Shown here one piece after another: positions 35,925-39,678 of a stretch of 39,678 nucleotides of DNA. The DNA comes from a bacterium (lineage in GTDB: Bacteria; Electryoneota; AABM5-125-24; Hatepunaeales; Hatepunaeaceae): positions 1 to 39,678 of the forward strand of contig JABMRV010000176.1 of assembly GCA_013202285.1 (NCBI GenBank), read 5' to 3'. Numbering within the stretch: position 1 is the stretch's first letter; every line of letters starts with the position of its first letter. Both the position numbers and the translations under genes were made by a program. Below the pieces are notes generated by a model that was not told the DNA's origin, searched no databases, and saw only the letters and a program-made list of their open reading frames with translations.

Positions 35925-38162
35925 TCAAACTAATTTAAGAATAATAAACAACCCGATCACCACCAGCGTATATAGTATATACCTCTGCAACTGTCCCCCC
36001 TGAAACAGTCTGACGATTCTCCCGCAGATGCCTATGAACCAGGCACTCAGGTTGACCAAACCATCAACAATATAGAGATCGAACCAACCCTCAATCATGG
36101 CGAACATCCTGCCAAGCCAGGCAACGCCGTTCACCATACCGTCGATAATATACAGATCAAACCAGCCCATTATTCTCGAAAACACGATTGTTCCGTTGAC
36201 GGCAGTATATTGATAGATCTCATCTATCCACCATTTGTGGTACATACCCTGGTAGATCACACCAAGACGCTTCTGCCACAACGCCGGATCGATCTTTTTC
36301 CAATGGTAACCCGCGGTTGCAATCAGGATACCAAGCGTCGCCATAATGATCGAGATAATCATTGCACGGGTATGAGCCGTATGATGAATGTCGTGATGTT
36401 CATTATGCTCGGTATGCATAGCCGATGTGGTTACATGACCGGTCTCACCGGCAACCGACTCCTCGGTTGCGTGTGCGGTTCCGCCTTCCGCACCCGCAAC
36501 CTCAGAGTGATGAATTGTCGCCTCTTCGACTGAAATAGCTTCCTGAACTGCTGCTTCGGTCTCTTCGTTGTTTACCGTGTGTGTAATAAGTTCAGCCTCA
36601 TGTATCATCTCGACATTATAGGCACGTTCCGGATCCTTGAAAAGGTGAGCAAACCAGCCGTCGGCTGGTGAAAATGGATTTAAGCTAAAGAAGAAGAAGA
36701 AACTAAGTATAGCCAGAGTCACCAACGGAAATGTCATTACCCACGGCGATTCATGCATCTCCTTCTCAGCCTCCGGACCGGGACGGAATGTTCCGGCAAA
36801 CGTCAGGTAAATCAGTCTGAACATGTAGAACGCAGTCAGAATTGCCGCTCCGAATCCGAAAACTGGCAGCAGCCAGTGCTTGGGATTCTGCATCCAAAAG
36901 GCGAGCGTGCCGCCGAGGATCGAATCCTTGGAGAGGAAACCTGAGAAGAACGGGACGCCGCTCAGGGAGAGAGTCGCTATCAGGAAGGTGATGAATGTTA
37001 TCGGCATTAACTTCCTGATTCCGCCCATGTTGCGCATATCCTGCGGTTCTGCGTCGCTGTGGATGTGATGCAGAGCTTTGTGCATGGCATAGATGATCGA
37101 ACCGGAACCGAGGAATAAGCAGGCTTTGAACATGGCGTGAGTAACGAGGTGGAAGAAACCAGCCATGTATGACCCGGCGCCGAGCGCCATCACCATGTAG
37201 CCTAATTGAGACAGCGTGGAATATGCGAGAACCCGCTTAATATCGTACTGCGCTACCGCAATCGTTGCGGCGAACAGCGCGGTAAACCCACCGATATAGG
37301 CTATAACAAGCGAGGCATCCGGCGTGAGGATGGAAAACAGCCTGGCAATCAGGTACACACCCGCGGCAACCATGGTCGCTGCGTGGATCAGCGCCGATAC
37401 CGGAGTCGGACCTTCCATCGCATCCGGAAGCCACACATGTAGCGGGAACTGCGCCGATTTCCCCACTGCGCCGCAGAAGAGAAGCACTCCTGCCACCGTC
37501 AACAGTCCCATGCTCAACTCACCGCTGGCAATCCCGTTAGTTACAGCTTGAGCGATCTCGCGCAGATTCAGCGTTCCGAACGTCGTAAAAACAAGCAGGA
37601 TACCCACCAGCATACCCGCGTCACCGATACGATTGACTATGAACGCCTTCTTGCCGGCATCCGCCGCAACGTCCTTCTCATGCCAGAATCCAATCAGTAG
37701 ATAACTTGACAAGCCGACCAGTTCCCAGAAAGCATAGATAATCAACAGATTATCCGCCAGCACCAGTCCGATCATACTGAAGGAGAAAAGACTGAGAAAC
37801 GCGAAGTATCGTGAGTACTTGGGATCACCATGCATGTAACCGACGCTGTAGAGATGCACGAGCGCGGAGATCAGCGTCACAACGACCAGCATCATGATCG
37901 CCATATTATCGATGCGATAACCAATGGTTAAGTGAAAATCACCCCACCTGAGCCAGTTGAACGATGCCAGGTCCGCAATGAAATCGGGATCATAATTCCC
38001 GATCATGTACTTGAAGAACAGGTATAATGACGCGAAGAGCCCTGTCCAGATAGAAGCAAGGGAGAGCCAGTCGCCACCTCGCGGCAGTCGTTTACCGAGT
38101 AGTATTACTATACCAAACGTAACCAGCGGTGCAAGTAATATATATGTAACCAGTCCGAACAT
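35925..38162 (-). CDS. nuoL: NADH-quinone oxidoreductase subunit L
   Basis: GKSAQFPLHVWLPDAMEGPTPVSALIHAATMVAAGVYLIARL; YDIKRVLAYSTLSQLGYMVMALG. Confidence 0.95.
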   Translation of the reverse strand: MFGLVTYILLAPLVTFGIVILLGKRLPRGGDWLSLASIWTGLFASLYLFFKYMIGNYDPDFIADLASFNWLRWGDFHLTIGYRIDNMAIMMLVVVTLISALVHLYSVGYMHGDPKYSRYFAFLSLFSFSMIGLVLADNLLIIYAFWELVGLSSYLLIGFWHEKDVAADAGKKAFIVNRIGDAGMLVGILLVFTTFGTLNLREIAQAVTNGIASGELSMGLLTVAGVLLFCGAVGKSAQFPLHVWLPDAMEGPTPVSALIHAATMVAAGVYLIARLFSILTPDASLVIAYIGGFTALFAATIAVAQYDIKRVLAYSTLSQLGYMVMALGAGSYMAGFFHLVTHAMFKACLFLGSGSIIYAMHKALHHIHSDAEPQDMRNMGGIRKLMPITFITFLIATLSLSGVPFFSGFLSKDSILGGTLAFWMQNPKHWLLPVFGFGAAILTAFYMFRLIYLTFAGTFRPGPEAEKEMHESPWVMTFPLVTLAILSFFFFFSLNPFSPADGWFAHLFKDPERAYNVEMIHEAELITHTVNNEETEAAVQEAISVEEATIHHSEVAGAEGGTAHATEESVAGETGHVTTSAMHTEHNEHHDIHHTAHTRAMIISIIMATLGILIATAGYHWKKIDPALWQKRLGVIYQGMYHKWWIDEIYQYTAVNGTIVFSRIMGWFDLYIIDGMVNGVAWLGRMFAMIEGWFDLYIVDGLVNLSAWFIGICGRIVRLFQGGQLQRYILYTLVVIGLFIILKLV

Positions 38163-38197
38163 TTTTTTCAGTTTGAAAGTGTGAAAGAAAATTGTTC

Positions 38198-38232
38198 CCG
38201 CCGGGTTTCAAGTAAAGCGTAACCTGGCGGGG
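38198..38232. repeat. Palindromic repeat family B (copy 2)
   Basis: ccgccgggtt-tcaagtaaagcgt-aacctggcgg; related to 6968-6998. Confidence 0.7.
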
Positions 38233-38246
38233 ATTAACTTTCTCGT

Positions 38247-38552
38247 TTATCCCCTTAGTAAATTAGCTTTATCAACCTCGCTGGTTGATTTTAGACGGTA
38301 GATATTAAGAAAAACCGCCAGCGCAACTGCCGCCTCTGCAGCAGCCACGATTACTACGAACAGGGCAGCAACCTGACCGTTTATATTTCCCCATGAGAAG
38401 TGACTGAAAGCCACAAAATTCAAGCCCGCGGAATTGAGAATCAACTCGATGCCCATCAGTACTGAAACAGCGTTCTTGCGGGTCATCACGGCAAGCAGTC
38501 CGAGGAGGAAGAGCACTGCAGAAACGAGCAGGTAAACCGTCAGGGAGTCCAT
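38247..38552 (-). CDS. nuoK: NADH-quinone oxidoreductase subunit K
   Basis: Small 3-TM protein; VLMGIELILNSAGLNFVAFSHF...VAAAEAAVALAVFLNIYR. Confidence 0.95.
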   Translation of the reverse strand: MDSLTVYLLVSAVLFLLGLLAVMTRKNAVSVLMGIELILNSAGLNFVAFSHFSWGNINGQVAALFVVIVAAAEAAVALAVFLNIYRLKSTSEVDKANLLRG

Positions 38553-38553
38553 T

Positions 38554-39057
38554 TCACTCCTCCATCCAGAAATATCTCGCCAGCCGCATAGCTCCTACCA
38601 GAGCCGCTAACAACAGTATGCTTGCAACCTCGAACGGCACCAGATAATCGCTCAAAAGCAACCTGCCTATTATCTCGGTCGTCTCTTTCGTCTCCGGAGT
38701 CACTGTATGCCACTGTGATGTAAGTATCACCGCGACAAGAACCACCCCGATCAGCGTAATAGGAATCAATGCCAGGTATCGCTGATGCGTCTGCTGCGGT
38801 ATGTCTAACGTCATAATCCTGGTGGTGAGAAAAACACCGAAGATTATCAGGGTCAATATCCCGCCGACATAGATCAACAACTGCGATGCCGCCAGGAAAT
38901 CAGCCGACAGGTAGAGATACAGCACCGCCACACCGAAGAACGTGAACAACAGGGCAAAAGCGCTGTATATCACCCGTTTGTGAAATACGACCACTGCAGC
39001 AGATGCTATCGTCAGCAACACGAAGCACCAGAATATGAGTTCGCTAATGAATTCCAT
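38554..39057 (-). CDS. nuoJ: NADH-quinone oxidoreductase subunit J
   Basis: YSAFALLFTFFGVAVLYLYLSADFLAASQLLIYVGGILTLIIFGVFLTTR. Confidence 0.95.
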   Translation of the reverse strand: MEFISELIFWCFVLLTIASAAVVVFHKRVIYSAFALLFTFFGVAVLYLYLSADFLAASQLLIYVGGILTLIIFGVFLTTRIMTLDIPQQTHQRYLALIPITLIGVVLVAVILTSQWHTVTPETKETTEIIGRLLLSDYLVPFEVASILLLAALVGAMRLARYFWMEE

Positions 39058-39163
39058 GTTTCATTTATTCTAGCGGTTGAACTTCTTGTTAATTAAATTG
39101 TACAACTTTCAGTGTTATTCCTGCGGAGCAGACTTTCCGAGAATGAATCAGATGCCTAAACCG

Positions 39164-39245
39164 CATCATCCCAGCGAAAGCTGGGATCCAGTAACGCCCG
39201 TAATATCAGCAACTTCTCTGGATTCCAACTTTCGTTGGAATGATG
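39164..39245. repeat. 82-bp palindromic element with inverted hairpin ends
   Basis: catcatcccagcgaaagctgggatccag ... ctggattccaactttcgttggaatgatg: 28-nt inverted ends, each forming a hairpin. Confidence 0.85.
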
Positions 39246-39296
39246 ATATCCGAGCTGTTTTCGTATTCTCAGATAGACTGGAAGGCAGGAGTTCAG

Positions 39297-39584
39297 TCAA
39301 GTCAAACCTTCGTAGAGGTCTTTCCATTCAGGATTGTTCTTCTCGATCAACTCCATTTTCCACTGCCTCCTCCATGCTTTCAGTTGTTTTTCCCGTTGAA
39401 TTGCAGCCGCATGATAAGGCGTTCCCTCGTAATATACTAACATATGAACGCCGTATTTCTTGGTGAATCCTCCAACCCCCCCGGATTTGTGTTCCGCAAC
39501 TCTGCGAATTAATTCATTGGTAGTCCCGATGTAGAGGGTGCCATTGCGCCTGCTCGCAAGGATATATACCCAGAACATTGCCAT
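39297..39584 (-). CDS. Stand-alone GIY-YIG domain protein
   Basis: FWVYILASRRNGTLYIGTTNELIRRVAEHKSG...YHAAAIQREKQLKAWRRQWKMELIEKNNPEWKDLY. Confidence 0.92.
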   Translation of the reverse strand: MAMFWVYILASRRNGTLYIGTTNELIRRVAEHKSGGVGGFTKKYGVHMLVYYEGTPYHAAAIQREKQLKAWRRQWKMELIEKNNPEWKDLYEGLT

Positions 39585-39629
39585 GATTCCGCGCTTCCCT
39601 CTGACTTATAATTCCAACTCCACTGAACT

Positions 39630-39678
39630 CATCATTCCAACGAAAGTTGGAATCCAGTAGCGCCGAGCACAACATTCG
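39630..39678. repeat. Second copy of the palindromic element (runs off window end)
   Basis: catcattccaacgaaagttggaatccagtagcgcc, related to 39164-39198. Confidence 0.75.

Noticed and set aside
1-39678. tRNA or rRNA genes
   Set aside because: No recognisable rRNA stretch or tRNA-like T-loop pattern was noticed by eye; a tRNAscan/Infernal run would be needed to exclude them fully.

Overview
The window is a gene-dense bacterial chromosome segment read almost entirely on the minus strand. The exception is a plus-strand block at 21298-23879. Composition and gene content (two PorV/PorQ-like proteins, PNPF-type C-terminal sorting domains) suggest an FCB-superphylum or related candidate-phylum organism; this is inference only. 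The housekeeping backbone includes nuoJ-K-L-M-N, valS, nfnA/nfnB-like genes, serA/serC with a DUF1015 gene, an isocitrate/isopropylmalate-type dehydrogenase, an NSS transporter with a 34-aa MetS-like small subunit missed by the ORF track, and a CheD-like/HDOD pair. Accessory items are an OLD-family ATPase/TOPRIM gene, a methyltransferase fused to an Mrr-like domain, a MntA/HepT pair plus a DUF429-like gene lodged between nuoL and nuoM, a GIY-YIG gene beside palindromic repeats, and several dispersed repeat families. The strongest observations are: (1) a 15-codon relic of the serC 5' end (MKYERIWNFNPGPAA*) upstream of the OLD gene, so that OLD is bracketed by two serC 5' ends; (2) GIY-YIG flanked by GAAA-loop palindromes whose stems covary; (3) PdxJ-like and CheD-like proteins that have lost family catalytic residues; (4) a repeat element inserted in frame in valS; (5) a NuoL with a tandem C-terminal duplication and a His/Glu-rich insertion. 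Family assignments come from reading motifs, with no database search.
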